Below are positions 20,175 through 29,281 of a stretch of DNA of 64,000 nucleotides, piece by piece; the first letter of the stretch is position 1, and each line of letters starts with the position of its first letter. The stretch is from assembly GCF_036865545.1 (NCBI RefSeq), contig NZ_CP142208.1, positions 3,844,001-3,908,000 of the forward strand. The letters run 5' to 3'. The position numbers were made by a program, and so were the translations under genes. The DNA comes from Erwinia sp. E_sp_B01_1 (GTDB lineage: Bacteria; Pseudomonadota; Gammaproteobacteria; Enterobacterales; Enterobacteriaceae). The notes below the pieces were generated by a model. It had not been told where the DNA came from, did not search any database, and was given only the letters and a program-made list of their open reading frames with translations.

Positions 20175-21092
20175 TCAGCTTTCATAACGAAAACGAAATT
20201 TTTCCTGCTCGCTGGCAGCTTTTGCCAGGATCCACTGCCGGAAGGCGGCTATTTTACCCAGTTCTGCCTGGCTGTCATGACAAACCAGATAAAAAGCATT
20301 TTTACTGACTAAAACATCATTGAACGGGCAGGCCAGTCGCCCGGCTTCAATCTCGGTTTGCGCCATCACGTTGTTGGCCAGCGCCACGCCCTGACCGTGG
20401 ATAGCCGCCTGCAGCACCATCGCACTGTGGCTGAAGATCGGCCCCTGCTGAACATTAATATGCCCCACGCCCAGCTGGCGGGTGTAGGCCTGCCAGTCCC
20501 GCCGGGAAGCATCATGCAGCAGCGTGTGATTTATCAGGTCTTCAGGTTTTTTTAGCGCTTTCTCGCCGGTCAGCAATAAAGGTGAACACACCGGCAGCAG
20601 ATATTCGGCGTAGAGTTTCTCCACTCTCAGCCCCGGCCAGTTGCCGCGACCATAAAATATCGCCACGTCCACATCGTCTGCCAGTTTCTCTTCTTCACGG
20701 TCCACCGCCTGGATGCGCACATCGATGCCCGGATAAGCTGAGTTAAAGCTGGTCAGTCTCGGCACCAGCCACTGAATGGCAAAACTGGGCAACAAACTGA
20801 CCGTCAGGGCACCTTTTGCACTACGTGCCTGGAGCTTACGCGTGGCGTCATTGAGCGCGGTGAAAATCTCTTTAATGTCGAGGTAATAACTCTGACCCTC
20901 TTCGGTCAATAGCAACGAGCGATTACGACGCCGGAACAGCTTGAGGCCCAGAAAGTCCTCTAATGACTTAATCTGATGGCTGACGGCGGCCTGAGTCACG
21001 AACAATTCTTCAGCGGCTTTGGTGAAACTGAGATGACGGGCAGCGGCATCAAAAACACGCAGCGCGTTTAACGGTGGAAGACGTTTTGACAT
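20175..21092 (-). CDS. gcvA: LysR-type regulator GcvA
   Basis: GcvA controls the glycine cleavage operon gcvTHP and activates the divergent sRNA gcvB. The 305 residues (E. coli 305) have the LysR helix-turn-helix at residues 18-50 (SFTKAAEELFVTQAAVSHQI) and an effector-binding domain from about 92 onward. The divergent arrangement with gcvB, sharing about 130 bp between start codon and sRNA start, is the same as in E. coli. A TATAAT on the minus strand at 21177-21172 is a possible -10. Confidence 0.95.
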   Translation of the reverse strand: MSKRLPPLNALRVFDAAARHLSFTKAAEELFVTQAAVSHQIKSLEDFLGLKLFRRRNRSLLLTEEGQSYYLDIKEIFTALNDATRKLQARSAKGALTVSLLPSFAIQWLVPRLTSFNSAYPGIDVRIQAVDREEEKLADDVDVAIFYGRGNWPGLRVEKLYAEYLLPVCSPLLLTGEKALKKPEDLINHTLLHDASRRDWQAYTRQLGVGHINVQQGPIFSHSAMVLQAAIHGQGVALANNVMAQTEIEAGRLACPFNDVLVSKNAFYLVCHDSQAELGKIAAFRQWILAKAASEQEKFRFRYES

Positions 21093-21186
21093 GATTACCG
21101 GATAGATTATGACAACATCGGAAGTAACACTCCTGACGGAGCTTTACGTATTAGTTTTTTTTATCCGAGACATTATAATTTGTCCG

Positions 21187-21215
21187 TTGAGGATGCACCA
21201 GCAAATACCTATAGT
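21187..21215 (+). promoter_or_regulatory. gcvB promoter
   Basis: TTGAGG at 21187-21192 and TATAGT at 21210-21215 are separated by 17 bp. The first base of the sRNA, A21222, is 7 nt beyond the -10. Confidence 0.85.
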
Positions 21216-21221
21216 TGCCGC

Positions 21222-21426
21222 ACTTCCTGAGCCGGAACGAAAAGCAGGTTGAAATTCAGGCGGAAACGCAGAGTTTTGAAAGGCTTTTGGCTTGTGGTCG
21301 TGATGTTGTGTTTGCAATTGATCTGACTTTTTCAGATCTGGTAGCCTGGCTACCTTTTTATTCCTGTAGATTTACCCTGTCTGTCCATAGTGATTAGTAG
21401 CACCGCAAATTGCGGTGCTTTTTTTT
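21222..21426 (+). ncRNA. gcvB: GcvB small RNA
   Basis: GcvB is an Hfq-dependent sRNA that represses many amino-acid and peptide transporter mRNAs. The 5' end ACTTCCTGAGCCGGAACGAA is the same as E. coli gcvB as I recall it. The G/U-rich seed R1 is present around 21295-21320 (GTGGTCGTGATGTTGTG, TTTGCAATTG). The block ACCCTGTCTGTCCATAGTG precedes the terminator. About 205 nt long. It is divergent from its activator gene gcvA and convergent with ygdI. Confidence 0.96.
21400..21426 (+). terminator. Rho-independent terminator of gcvB
   Basis: GCACCGCA pairs with TGCGGTGC and is followed by eight T residues. Confidence 0.95.
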
Positions 21427-21435
21427 GCCTGCAGC

Positions 21436-21660
21436 TTACTGACCCATCTCAACCATTTCTTTCACATCAGAGCGGTTAATCTGCTGCTTGTTGCCATTCG
21501 CATCCTGATAGCTGATCATGCCTGTATCGTCATCAACCACAGGTTTACCATCGGCGACAATAGTGCGACCATCATTAGTGTGCATAACGTAATTGCTTGA
21601 ACAAGCGGCCAGGGTAAAAGTCATGGCACAGGCAGCCATAATTGCAGCAAATTTTTTCAT
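21436..21660 (-). CDS. ygdI: DUF903 lipoprotein YgdI
   Basis: YgdI is a 74-residue lipoprotein of the DUF903 family with unknown role. The signal peptide MKKFAAIMAACAMTFTLAAC ends in a lipobox with Cys20 as the lipidated residue. The mature part has the family pattern NYVMHTNDGRTIV...GKPVVDDDTGMISYQDANG. Start ATG 21660 is chosen over an upstream in-frame start because GGAGAG lies about 8 nt before it. A paralogue, ygdR, occurs at 50.1 kb. The stop lies 9 bp beyond the convergent gcvB terminator. Confidence 0.93.
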   Translation of the reverse strand: MKKFAAIMAACAMTFTLAACSSNYVMHTNDGRTIVADGKPVVDDDTGMISYQDANGNKQQINRSDVKEMVEMGQ

Positions 21661-21886
21661 CTTTATCTCTCCATTGCAGACTGTAATGCGATAAACCACC
21701 CGATGAGCAGGACCTGAGAAAAAAAGCGGGTAAATTGCCTGCCTCAGCGTCGCTTAAATGCGGGTAATAGTTTAAACCTTGCATAAATCAGCATAACCCG
21801 CTTTTTAAACATTGCCAGGTAAATGCCCTGAATTCAGACTGGCCCTGACAGGAACCGCACCAATTCATCAAAATCCCGAGGATCCT

Positions 21887-23089
21887 ATGACTTTCTCCCC
21901 CGCCCACTTTCGCCAGCATTTTCCGGCGCTGGCTGATGCTGGTGTCTATCTGGACAGCGCGGCCACCACGCTGAAACCGGCGGCGGTCATTGAGGCAACT
22001 CAGCAATTTTACAGTCTGAGCGCAGGTACCGTGCACCGCAGTCAGTTTGCCGCCGCACGTCGGTTGACGGAGAGATATGAAGAGGCACGCGGCCAGGTGG
22101 CACGCCTGTTACAGGCGCCAGACGCGCATAATATTGTCTGGACGAAAGGCACTACTGAAGCGATCAACCTGGTGGCCCAGAGCTATTTCCGGCCCCGATT
22201 ACAGCCCGGTGACGAGATCCTGGTCAGTGAAGCAGAGCATCATGCCAATCTGGTTCCCTGGCTGATGGTCGCCTCGCAGACCGGGGCAAAAGTGGTGAAA
22301 TGGCCCCTGGGCAGTGATTTGCTACCAGACTGTGCTTTATTACCCGGCCTGCTTTCTCCGCAGACCAAAGTGCTGGCACTGGGGCAGATGTCCAACGTTA
22401 CCGGAGGCTGCCCCGAACTGGCTCAGACCATTAAGCTGGCCCACGCGATGGGGGCGAAAGTGATGATTGATGGCGCCCAGGGCGTGGTTCATGCCCCGGC
22501 AAATGTGCAGAAGCTCGACATCGATTTCTATGCTTTTTCCGCACATAAACTTTATGGCCCGATGGGCATCGGGGCGCTGTATGGCAAAACCAGCCTGCTG
22601 GAAGAGATGCAGCCCTGGCAGGGTGGCGGCAAAATGCTGAGCAACGTGAACTTTGACGGTTTTACTCCTCAGCCTGTGCCCTGGCGTTTTGAGGCGGGCA
22701 CCCCCAACGTGGCCGGTGTGATTGGGTTGAGCGCCGCGCTGAGCTGGCTGGAAAGCGTGGATCTGCAAGCCGCTGAACGCTGGAGTTGTGGTCTGGCAGA
22801 TGTGGCTGAAGAGCGCCTTTCTGCCCTGCCGGGGTTCCGCAGCTACCGGGCAAGTCGTTCAAGCCTGCTTTCATTTGACATTGCCGGTGTGCATCACAGC
22901 GATGTGGTCACTCTGCTGGCGGAGAGCGGCATTGCGCTGCGAGCCGGTCAGCATTGCGCCCAGCCTTTATTACAGGCTTTAGGGCTCAGCGGCACTTTGC
23001 GCGCCTCATTTGCGCCCTATAATACCCTTAACGATGTGGATGCGCTGGTCAGAGGGATGACCACCGCCCTGGAGCTACTGGCAGATTGA
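21887..23089 (+). CDS. csdA: Cysteine desulfurase CsdA
   Basis: CsdA is a PLP-dependent cysteine desulfurase (class V aminotransferase fold) that passes persulfide sulfur to CsdE. The 400 residues (E. coli 401) have the PLP-binding lysine Lys221 ([11 protein letters not shown]) and the catalytic Cys357 ([11 protein letters not shown]). [10 protein letters not shown] and [10 protein letters not shown] near residues 88 and 120 are cofactor and substrate motifs. GAGGA precedes the ATG at 21887. The stop is 2 bp before the csdE ATG, so the pair forms one operon. Confidence 0.96.
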   Translation: MTFSPAHFRQHFPALADAGVYLDSAATTLKPAAVIEATQQFYSLSAGTVHRSQFAAARRLTERYEEARGQVARLLQAPDAHNIVWTKGTTEAINLVAQSYFRPRLQPGDEILVSEAEHHANLVPWLMVASQTGAKVVKWPLGSDLLPDCALLPGLLSPQTKVLALGQMSNVTGGCPELAQTIKLAHAMGAKVMIDGAQGVVHAPANVQKLDIDFYAFSAHKLYGPMGIGALYGKTSLLEEMQPWQGGGKMLSNVNFDGFTPQPVPWRFEAGTPNVAGVIGLSAALSWLESVDLQAAERWSCGLADVAEERLSALPGFRSYRASRSSLLSFDIAGVHHSDVVTLLAESGIALRAGQHCAQPLLQALGLSGTLRASFAPYNTLNDVDALVRGMTTALELLAD

Positions 23090-23091
23090 TC

Positions 23092-23535
23092 ATGACGACT
23101 TTATTGGCACCTCACCCGTTTGGCGACCTGATTACCGTTGACGGGCTAAAACATAAATTTGCTGCTTTTACCCAGTGGGAGGATCGCTATCGTCAGCTTA
23201 TCCTGATGGGGAAACAGCTTCCCGCGCTGCCCGATGAGCTGAAAACGGCTGAGATTGAACTTGCCGGCTGCGAAAATCGTGTCTGGCTGGGGCATCAAAC
23301 CCTGGCGGATGGCAGCCTGCATTTCTACGGCGACAGTGAAGGAAGGATCGTACGTGGTTTACTGGCGGTCTTGTTAACCGCAGTGGAGGGTCAACAGCCC
23401 GAAACCCTGCGCAACAGCGATCCGCTGGCATTATTTGACGAACTTGGCCTGCGCTCGCAGCTCAGTTCCTCACGCAGTGCCGGGTTAAGCGCGCTGGCTG
23501 ACGCGGTGTTGAAAGCCGCTGGAAAAGCGGACTGA
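23092..23535 (+). CDS. csdE: Sulfur acceptor CsdE
   Basis: CsdE is the SufE-like acceptor for CsdA persulfide and is thought to work with TcdA. The 147 residues equal the E. coli length. The acceptor Cys60 lies in the loop [12 protein letters not shown]. The stretch [20 protein letters not shown] near residue 82 is typical of the family. The start is placed at ATG 23092, just after the csdA stop; a TTG two codons earlier would overlap it. It is convergent with tcdA. Confidence 0.95.
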   Translation: MTTLLAPHPFGDLITVDGLKHKFAAFTQWEDRYRQLILMGKQLPALPDELKTAEIELAGCENRVWLGHQTLADGSLHFYGDSEGRIVRGLLAVLLTAVEGQQPETLRNSDPLALFDELGLRSQLSSSRSAGLSALADAVLKAAGKAD

Positions 23536-23551
23536 TCTTTTCTCCGGGAAG

Positions 23552-23571
23552 CGCCGGGAAGGTGCCCGGCG
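23552..23571. terminator. Hairpin between csdE and tcdA
   Basis: CGCCGGG and CCCGGCG form a perfect 7-bp stem with loop AAGGTG, centred between the convergent csdE and tcdA stops. There is no strong T-tract on either side. Confidence 0.5.
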
Positions 23572-23576
23572 ATCCT

Positions 23577-24377
23577 TCAGGTACGTGAAGCCTTCGCCAT
23601 CATTTTTTTCAGCACATGTGAAACAGCGATAAAACCAAAGGTGGCGGTCACCATGGTCGCCGCGCCAAATCCTGACGCGCAGTCCATTTTCTTGGGTCCT
23701 TCTGCCGTACTGCGGGAAGCACATACGGAGCCATCAGGCTGCGGGTACATCAGGGCTTCGGTAGAAAATACGCAGTCAATCCCCAGCTTGCCTTTGCTGT
23801 TTTTAACAATTTTAAAATCACTTTTCAGACGCTCACGTAATTTAGCCGCCAGCGGATCCTGAATAGTCTTTGCCAGATCGGCAACCTGGATCTGAGTGGG
23901 ATCGATTTGCCCGCCAGCGCCACCGGTGGTGACCAGCGGAATTTTATTGCGGCGACACCAGGCCAGCAGCGCCGCTTTTGGCCGCACGCTGTCGATAGCA
24001 TCAATCACGTAGGTAAAACCCGGACTCATCAGCTCAGCGGTGTTTTCAGCGGTAATAAAGTCATCCACGCAGGTGACTTTACACTCCGGGTTGATCGCCA
24101 GAATGCGTTCCGCCATCACCTCCGTTTTTGCCTGACCCACCGTCTGTTTTAACGCATGAATCTGTCTGTTGGTATTGGTGATGCAGACATCATCCATATC
24201 AATCAGCGTGATCGCGCCTATTCCGGTGCGCGCCAGTGCTTCGGCGGCCCAGGATCCCACGCCGCCAATCCCTACCACGCAAATATGCGCTTCGGCAAAC
24301 AGCTGTAGCGCTGGCTGCCCATACAAACGCGCTGTGCCGCCAAAGCGTTGCAGCCAGGCGTCAGAAAGAGAAGTCAT
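23577..24377 (-). CDS. tcdA: tRNA threonylcarbamoyladenosine dehydratase TcdA
   Basis: TcdA (CsdL, YgdL) is an E1/ThiF-like ATP-dependent enzyme that dehydrates t6A37 of tRNA to the cyclic form ct6A. The 266 residues (E. coli 268) have the nucleotide-binding motif VVGIGGVGSWAAEALARTG near residue 35. The E1-type segment DMDDVCITNTNRQ lies near 60, and VTTGGAGGQIDPT near 150. SVCASRSTAEGPKKMDCASG near 222 contains the conserved cysteines. It lies beside csdA-csdE, which support ct6A formation in E. coli, and downstream of mltA on the same strand. Confidence 0.95.
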   Translation of the reverse strand: MTSLSDAWLQRFGGTARLYGQPALQLFAEAHICVVGIGGVGSWAAEALARTGIGAITLIDMDDVCITNTNRQIHALKQTVGQAKTEVMAERILAINPECKVTCVDDFITAENTAELMSPGFTYVIDAIDSVRPKAALLAWCRRNKIPLVTTGGAGGQIDPTQIQVADLAKTIQDPLAAKLRERLKSDFKIVKNSKGKLGIDCVFSTEALMYPQPDGSVCASRSTAEGPKKMDCASGFGAATMVTATFGFIAVSHVLKKMMAKASRT

Positions 24378-24429
24378 GCATTACCTCAGAATCAGTAACG
24401 GGCTGGCGAACCAGCCCGTAAAGGGGCGG

Positions 24430-25590
24430 CTACTGGGTGACCAGTGCGGAGCCGCCAGTGCTATTTTGTGCAGAAGAGAACAGAGGAGTGCCCGCGCCAG
24501 GTGCCGCTTTCAGCACCCAAACGCGACCATAGTGGTTAAACCATCCTGCCATATGACCGGCCTGCTCACCGATGCCCTGATAGATATCAAAGTGCTGGCC
24601 TTTAATAGCCCCGCCCACATCCAGCGAGACCATCATGCGCATCTCATATTTTCCGGTAAATTTACCGTTGTTGTCCAGTACCGGAACTTCAGCCAGCAGC
24701 GCGGTGCCAGGTGGGATCAGGGAGCGGTCAGAGGCTACCGAGGCTTTAGCCACCAGCGGCACCGCGCTCGCACCGCGAACAGGAGCAAAGTTTTCCGGCT
24801 TGAAGAAAACAAAGGAAGGATTCTGCTCCAGCAGCTCACGCACCTCAGCCGGGCTGTGTTCCTCACCCCACTTGCGGATCGCCTGCATCGACATATCTTC
24901 ACGCTTCACTTCGCCACGATCGATCAGCACTTTACCGATGCTGTAATAACCATGACCGTTCTTGCCACCGTAACCAAAGAAGGTCAACGGACGGCCATCG
25001 CCATAGTCCACGTAGCCGCTGCCCTGTACATCCATAATGAAGTTATCCATCAGGGAGTTGCTGTAGCCCACAACATAGCGATCGCTCAGCGCGCCGCTGT
25101 AAATCTCGGCACGGCTTGGCAGACGGCGGCCTTTAGGGCGCGGCGGCATACGATAAAGAGGGTACTGGAACTCGCCCTGACGGGTATAACGCGCATGGAT
25201 CACCGGCGTATAGTAGCCCGTAAACTGCACGTTGCCGTAATTGTCTGTGCCTTCCATCTGGTAAGCATCCAGGCCGAACTGGCGTAGCTGACGGGTATCG
25301 CCTCCTGCCATCAGCCAGGCCTTAACAGAACTGAAGGTGTTGGTCTGGCGCGAATATATGGCGGGTGAAGCGAACTGAATTTCGCTGACCTGATCGCCAA
25401 AATCTTTACCATTGACAGGCCGCCCTTTGGCATTGGGCTGATTCACCAGACCCAGTGGCTGCTCAAGCTTGCCATCTTTATATTGCTGGCCACGATCCGT
25501 CGGTTTGGAAGAACATCCCGCCAGCAGGGCAATCAACGCCCCGGTTACTGCATACTTAGCCCAACTACCTTTCATTATCTTGTTGCCCAT
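24430..25590 (-). CDS. mltA: Membrane-bound lytic murein transglycosylase A
   Basis: MltA is an outer-membrane lipoprotein that cleaves the MurNAc-GlcNAc bond of peptidoglycan, forming anhydro-MurNAc ends. The signal peptide ends in the lipobox LLAGC, followed by SSKPTDRGQQYKDG as in E. coli. The core motifs YGNVQFTGYYTPVI near residue 118, FIMDVQGSGYVDYGDG near 183, and DVGGAIKGQHFDIYQGIG with the catalytic aspartate near 340 are intact. The ATG at 25590 has GAGGAA about 9 nt upstream; the ATG at 25575 gives the E. coli-like start MKGSW and is a close alternative. The C-terminal tail is a little longer than in E. coli. Confidence 0.95.
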   Translation of the reverse strand: MGNKIMKGSWAKYAVTGALIALLAGCSSKPTDRGQQYKDGKLEQPLGLVNQPNAKGRPVNGKDFGDQVSEIQFASPAIYSRQTNTFSSVKAWLMAGGDTRQLRQFGLDAYQMEGTDNYGNVQFTGYYTPVIHARYTRQGEFQYPLYRMPPRPKGRRLPSRAEIYSGALSDRYVVGYSNSLMDNFIMDVQGSGYVDYGDGRPLTFFGYGGKNGHGYYSIGKVLIDRGEVKREDMSMQAIRKWGEEHSPAEVRELLEQNPSFVFFKPENFAPVRGASAVPLVAKASVASDRSLIPPGTALLAEVPVLDNNGKFTGKYEMRMMVSLDVGGAIKGQHFDIYQGIGEQAGHMAGWFNHYGRVWVLKAAPGAGTPLFSSAQNSTGGSALVTQ

Positions 25591-25739
25591 TCAGCGGAAT
25601 TCCTCGCCGAAGATAGCAAAGGCACCGGGAGAATTAAACGGGACAAGGGTAAAGATAGGGGTTTGATGGATAACTCTACAGAAGATGGGGAAGAATTAAG
25701 CAGGAAGCGTTAAATTGATGGGTTTGTTGCAAAAAGGGG

Positions 25740-25767
25740 TTGCAACCAGACTCACTCAGAGTATAGT
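25740..25767 (+). promoter_or_regulatory. Promoter of the initiator tRNA operon
   Basis: TTGCAA (25740-25745) and TATAGT (25762-25767) are 16 bp apart. They are followed by a GC-rich GCGC discriminator, which is typical of stringently controlled stable-RNA promoters. Confidence 0.8.
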
Positions 25768-25780
25768 GCGCTTCCACAGA

Positions 25781-25857
<77 letters not shown>

Positions 25858-25918
25858 TTTCTTCTGAAATGTCTGTGAACAGCAGGACCTGTTGTGACGG
25901 AAGCAACAGTATATCGGA

Positions 25919-25995
<77 letters not shown>

Positions 25996-26057
25996 CTTCT
26001 TCACGGAAGTGTGCAGTACAGTAAGACCTGTTGTGACGGAAGCAACAGCATATCGGA

Positions 26058-26134
<77 letters not shown>

Positions 26135-26138
26135 ATTT

Positions 26139-26161
26139 AACACCTTAACGGGTGTTTTTTT
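26139..26161 (+). terminator. Rho-independent terminator of the fMet tRNA operon
   Basis: AACACC pairs with GGTGTT across a 6-nt loop, and the stem runs into seven T residues (26155-26161). Confidence 0.9.
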
Positions 26162-26261
26162 GTTTCTGGCTTTTGAAAATCCTTTTTCTTCCCCTGTAAA
26201 CTCTCCCTTTTCTTTCAAACCTGATTTTCAGGGTGAGCACTACCCCACCCCGCTCTACTGA

Positions 26262-27515
26262 CTATTTCCTTGGTGCTAATGATGCCCCGCTTGCGAAGTA
26301 AGCTTTTATCCCCGCCAGAATGGAATCCGCAACCTGATGCTGGAACCGCGTGGTGCGCAGCTTACGCTCTTCTTCCAGATTACTGATAAACGCCGTCTCT
26401 ACCAGGATAGAAGGGATATCTGGCGCTTTAAGTACCGCAAACCCAGCCTGATCTACCGTCTTCTTATGCAGGTGATTGACTTTGCCCATGCGGGACAGCA
26501 CCTCTTTACCAAATTTAAGGCTGTCATTAACCGTCAGGCTTTGCACCATATCGAACATGGTGTGATCGAGATAGCGGTCCCCGCTCATACTGACACCCCC
26601 AATCAGATCCGATTCGTTCTGAGTCTGTGCAAGATAGCGGGCAGCGGTACTGGTCGCCCCTTTGGTGGACAGGGCAAACACCGAAGAGCCCCGGGCAGCA
26701 CGGCTGGTGAAGGCATCCGCATGAATCGACACAAACAGATCCGCACGTTGTTTACGCGCTTTAGCGACCCTGACTTTCAGGGGAATAAAGACATCCTCAT
26801 TGCGGGTCATATGGGCACGCATATTGGGCTCTTTATCGATCAGCGATTTCAGCCGCCGGGCAATCTTCAGTACGATATCTTTTTCACGGGTTTTGTGTTT
26901 GCCAATCGCCCCGGTATCTTCCCCGCCATGCCCCGGATCAAGCATGATCACTATTGGACGGTCCCTTCCCGCTTTACCGGGTAAAGGAGCCGTCGCAGGC
27001 TGGCTGCTCTCCAGATTACCTTTGTTGTAATCCTCCATTAACGCCAGCAGGGGGTCGTCGGCATGATCGTAGCTGCTGCCTTTGGCGGGATAGAGATCCA
27101 TCACCAGCCGGTTTTTAATCCCCGCCACCGGATCCAGGGTGAAAACACGCGGCGTGACGTTCTGCTTAAGTTCCAGCACCAGCCGTACAGTGTGGGCATC
27201 AAACTGGCCTACACGCGCATTTTTAATATAGGGATCGTCGCTGCGGACCAGATTACCCACCCCTTTCAGAACATGATTGAGATGGATATTTTTAATATCC
27301 ACAACCACCCGTTCAGGATGGCTGAGCGCAAACTGTTTATATTTAAGGGGCCGGTCAGATTCCAGCGTTAAGCGGGAGTAGGTAGAAGAAGGCCAGATAC
27401 GGATAGCCACCGCATGACTGCTGGCAGCCAGGCCCACCTTACTGACGCTGAGCAGCAAGACGGCTCCTGCGCTTTTTAACAACCGGCGTCTGCCAGGAGA
27501 GGGTAAATCGGACAT
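26262..27515 (-). CDS. amiC: N-acetylmuramoyl-L-alanine amidase AmiC
   Basis: AmiC is a periplasmic zinc amidase that splits septal peptidoglycan during cell separation and is activated by NlpD. The 417 residues equal E. coli. A twin-arginine signal ([15 protein letters not shown]) precedes an AMIN septal-targeting domain (about residues 38-140). The Amidase_3 domain follows, with zinc ligands in [13 protein letters not shown] near 190 and VSIHADAF near 262 and the catalytic glutamate in [11 protein letters not shown] near 372. It is convergent with the tRNA operon and divergent from argA with a 235-bp gap. Confidence 0.96.
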   Translation of the reverse strand: MSDLPSPGRRRLLKSAGAVLLLSVSKVGLAASSHAVAIRIWPSSTYSRLTLESDRPLKYKQFALSHPERVVVDIKNIHLNHVLKGVGNLVRSDDPYIKNARVGQFDAHTVRLVLELKQNVTPRVFTLDPVAGIKNRLVMDLYPAKGSSYDHADDPLLALMEDYNKGNLESSQPATAPLPGKAGRDRPIVIMLDPGHGGEDTGAIGKHKTREKDIVLKIARRLKSLIDKEPNMRAHMTRNEDVFIPLKVRVAKARKQRADLFVSIHADAFTSRAARGSSVFALSTKGATSTAARYLAQTQNESDLIGGVSMSGDRYLDHTMFDMVQSLTVNDSLKFGKEVLSRMGKVNHLHKKTVDQAGFAVLKAPDIPSILVETAFISNLEEERKLRTTRFQHQVADSILAGIKAYFASGASLAPRK

Positions 27516-27700
27516 GCTGCTCCACTTCCATTACTGTTTTGTGTCTGAAAAAAAGCCAAATGACTACAAGGTGCAAAAACTTTAGCGAATCCCTTTGGCA
27601 GTGTCACCCGAAAAAATCGATATAATGCAGTGCATTAGCCGTTCGGGTGGCCACTAAAGCGGAAAAACCCGGCAAAATTGCCCCTTGCGCCTGGCCTCTA

Positions 27701-27739
27701 AAAGAATAAAAATACACTTTTAGCGAATAATAATTCATA
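27701..27739 (+). promoter_or_regulatory. Tandem ARG boxes (ArgR operator) of argA
   Basis: Two 18-bp ARG boxes, 27701-27718 (AAAGAATAAAAATACACT) and 27722-27739 (AGCGAATAATAATTCATA), are separated by exactly 3 bp. They match the consensus AATGAATAATNATTCANT at about 13 and 14 of 16 informative positions. The spacing is the standard ArgR hexamer layout. They end 11 bp before the argA start, so ArgR-arginine would block transcription initiation or early elongation. Confidence 0.88.
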
Positions 27740-27750
27740 GAGGGTTTGCC

Positions 27751-29097
27751 GTGAAGGAACGTAGTACCGAGCTGGTTCAGGGATTTCGTCATACCGTCCC
27801 CTATATCAATGCCCACCGTGGTAAAACGTTTGTCATCATGCTCGGTGGCGAAGCCATTGAACACGAGAACTTCTCAAGCATCGTCAATGATATTGGCCTG
27901 CTGCACAGCCTCGGCATTCGCCTGGTGGTGGTGTACGGCGCCCGGCCTCAGATTGACGCTAATCTGGCTGAACATCAGCTGGAACCCATTTATCACAAGC
28001 ATACACGAGTCACGGACGCGCAATCGCTTGAACTGGTCAAGCAAGCTGCCGGTCGTCTGCAGTTAGATATTACTGCCCGCCTCTCTATGAGCCTGAATAA
28101 CACGCCGCTGCAGGGTGCGCATATCAATGTGGTCAGCGGCAACTTCATCATTGCTCAGCCGCTGGGCGTGGATGATGGCGTTGACTACTGTCACAGTGGA
28201 CGCATCCGGCGCATTGATGAAGAGGCGATCCACCGGCAACTCGACAGCGGTGCCATCGTACTGATGGGGCCGGTGGCCGTTTCCGTCACTGGCGAGAGCT
28301 TTAACCTCACCTCTGAAGAAGTCGCCACGCAGCTGGCTATCAAGCTTAAAGCGGAAAAAATGATCGGCTTCTGTTCAGAGCAGGGCGTGACGAACAGCGA
28401 AGGCAACGTTATCTCTGAACTGTTCCCCAACGATGCCCAACAGCGTATTGAAGATCTGGAAAAAGAAGATGATTACCTGTCGGGTACGGTTCGTTTCCTG
28501 CGCGGTGCAGTAAAAGCCTGCCGCAGCGGCGTCCGGCGCAGTCACCTGATCAGTTATCAGGAGGATGGGGCCCTGCTGCAGGAGCTCTTCTCTCGTGACG
28601 GTATAGGCACGCAGATTGTGATGGAAAGTGCAGAGCAGATCCGTCGCGCCACCATCAACGACATTGGCGGCATTCTGGAGTTGATCCGGCCGCTTGAGCA
28701 ACAGGGTATTCTGGTTCGCCGCTCGCGTGAGCAACTGGAGATGGAAATCGATAAGTTCACCATTATTGAGCGTGACAACCTGACTATCGGCTGTGCGGCG
28801 CTCTACCCCTTCCCGGAAGAACAGATTGGTGAAATGGCCTGCGTCGCCGTTCATCCGGATTACCGCAGCTCATCCCGCGGCGAGGCGCTGCTGGAGCGAG
28901 TAGCGTTACAGGCTCGTCAGATGGGGCTGAATAAATTGTTCGTGCTGACTACCCGCAGCATCCACTGGTTCCAGGAGCGTGGCTTTACGCCGGTGGATAT
29001 TGAAGTGCTGCCGGAAAGTAAAAAAGAGATGTACAACTATCAGCGCCGTTCCAAAGTGCTGATGGCCGATCTGCGCCACGCCCGCCTGATGGCCTGA
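27751..29097 (+). CDS. argA: Amino-acid N-acetyltransferase (N-acetylglutamate synthase) ArgA
   Basis: ArgA makes N-acetylglutamate from glutamate and acetyl-CoA, the first step of arginine synthesis, and is feedback-inhibited by arginine. The 448 residues comprise an amino-acid-kinase-like arginine-binding domain (residues 1-290; [18 protein letters not shown]) and a C-terminal GNAT acetyltransferase domain ([20 protein letters not shown] onward). The acetyl-CoA loop [17 protein letters not shown] lies near 368. The start is GTG 27751 with AGAGG upstream, giving a protein that begins like E. coli ArgA. The tail RHARLMA is a few residues longer than in E. coli. It is repressed through the ARG boxes just upstream. 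Confidence 0.96.
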   Translation: MKERSTELVQGFRHTVPYINAHRGKTFVIMLGGEAIEHENFSSIVNDIGLLHSLGIRLVVVYGARPQIDANLAEHQLEPIYHKHTRVTDAQSLELVKQAAGRLQLDITARLSMSLNNTPLQGAHINVVSGNFIIAQPLGVDDGVDYCHSGRIRRIDEEAIHRQLDSGAIVLMGPVAVSVTGESFNLTSEEVATQLAIKLKAEKMIGFCSEQGVTNSEGNVISELFPNDAQQRIEDLEKEDDYLSGTVRFLRGAVKACRSGVRRSHLISYQEDGALLQELFSRDGIGTQIVMESAEQIRRATINDIGGILELIRPLEQQGILVRRSREQLEMEIDKFTIIERDNLTIGCAALYPFPEEQIGEMACVAVHPDYRSSSRGEALLERVALQARQMGLNKLFVLTTRSIHWFQERGFTPVDIEVLPESKKEMYNYQRRSKVLMADLRHARLMA

Positions 29098-29180
29098 CGC
29101 GTGGAAGAAAACTGTCCTACCGCTGCTGTTGAGGGACAGGAAAAAGCTTAACGAACTATTGCTGCCCGATAAAAAGCAAA

Positions 29181-29209
29181 ACGCCCGGTGAAGATCACCG
29201 GGCGTTTTT
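29181..29209. terminator. Bidirectional terminator between argA and recD
   Basis: An 11-bp perfect stem (ACGCCCGGTGA, loop AGA, TCACCGGGCGT) is followed by a T-tract on the plus strand and preceded by an A-rich stretch. It can end argA and, less strongly, recD transcription. Confidence 0.93.
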
Positions 29210-29281
29210 GCGTTCTCGCCTCAACTGACGTGGCTCACCTGCGCGCTTATCCCTGCCCCGACTGAAAAAACTGCCGGGCGG

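Noticed and set aside
24169..25287. 372-residue plus-strand frame opposite tcdA and mltA
   Set aside because: Antisense shadow of two conserved genes; composition is His/Arg-rich without domain features.
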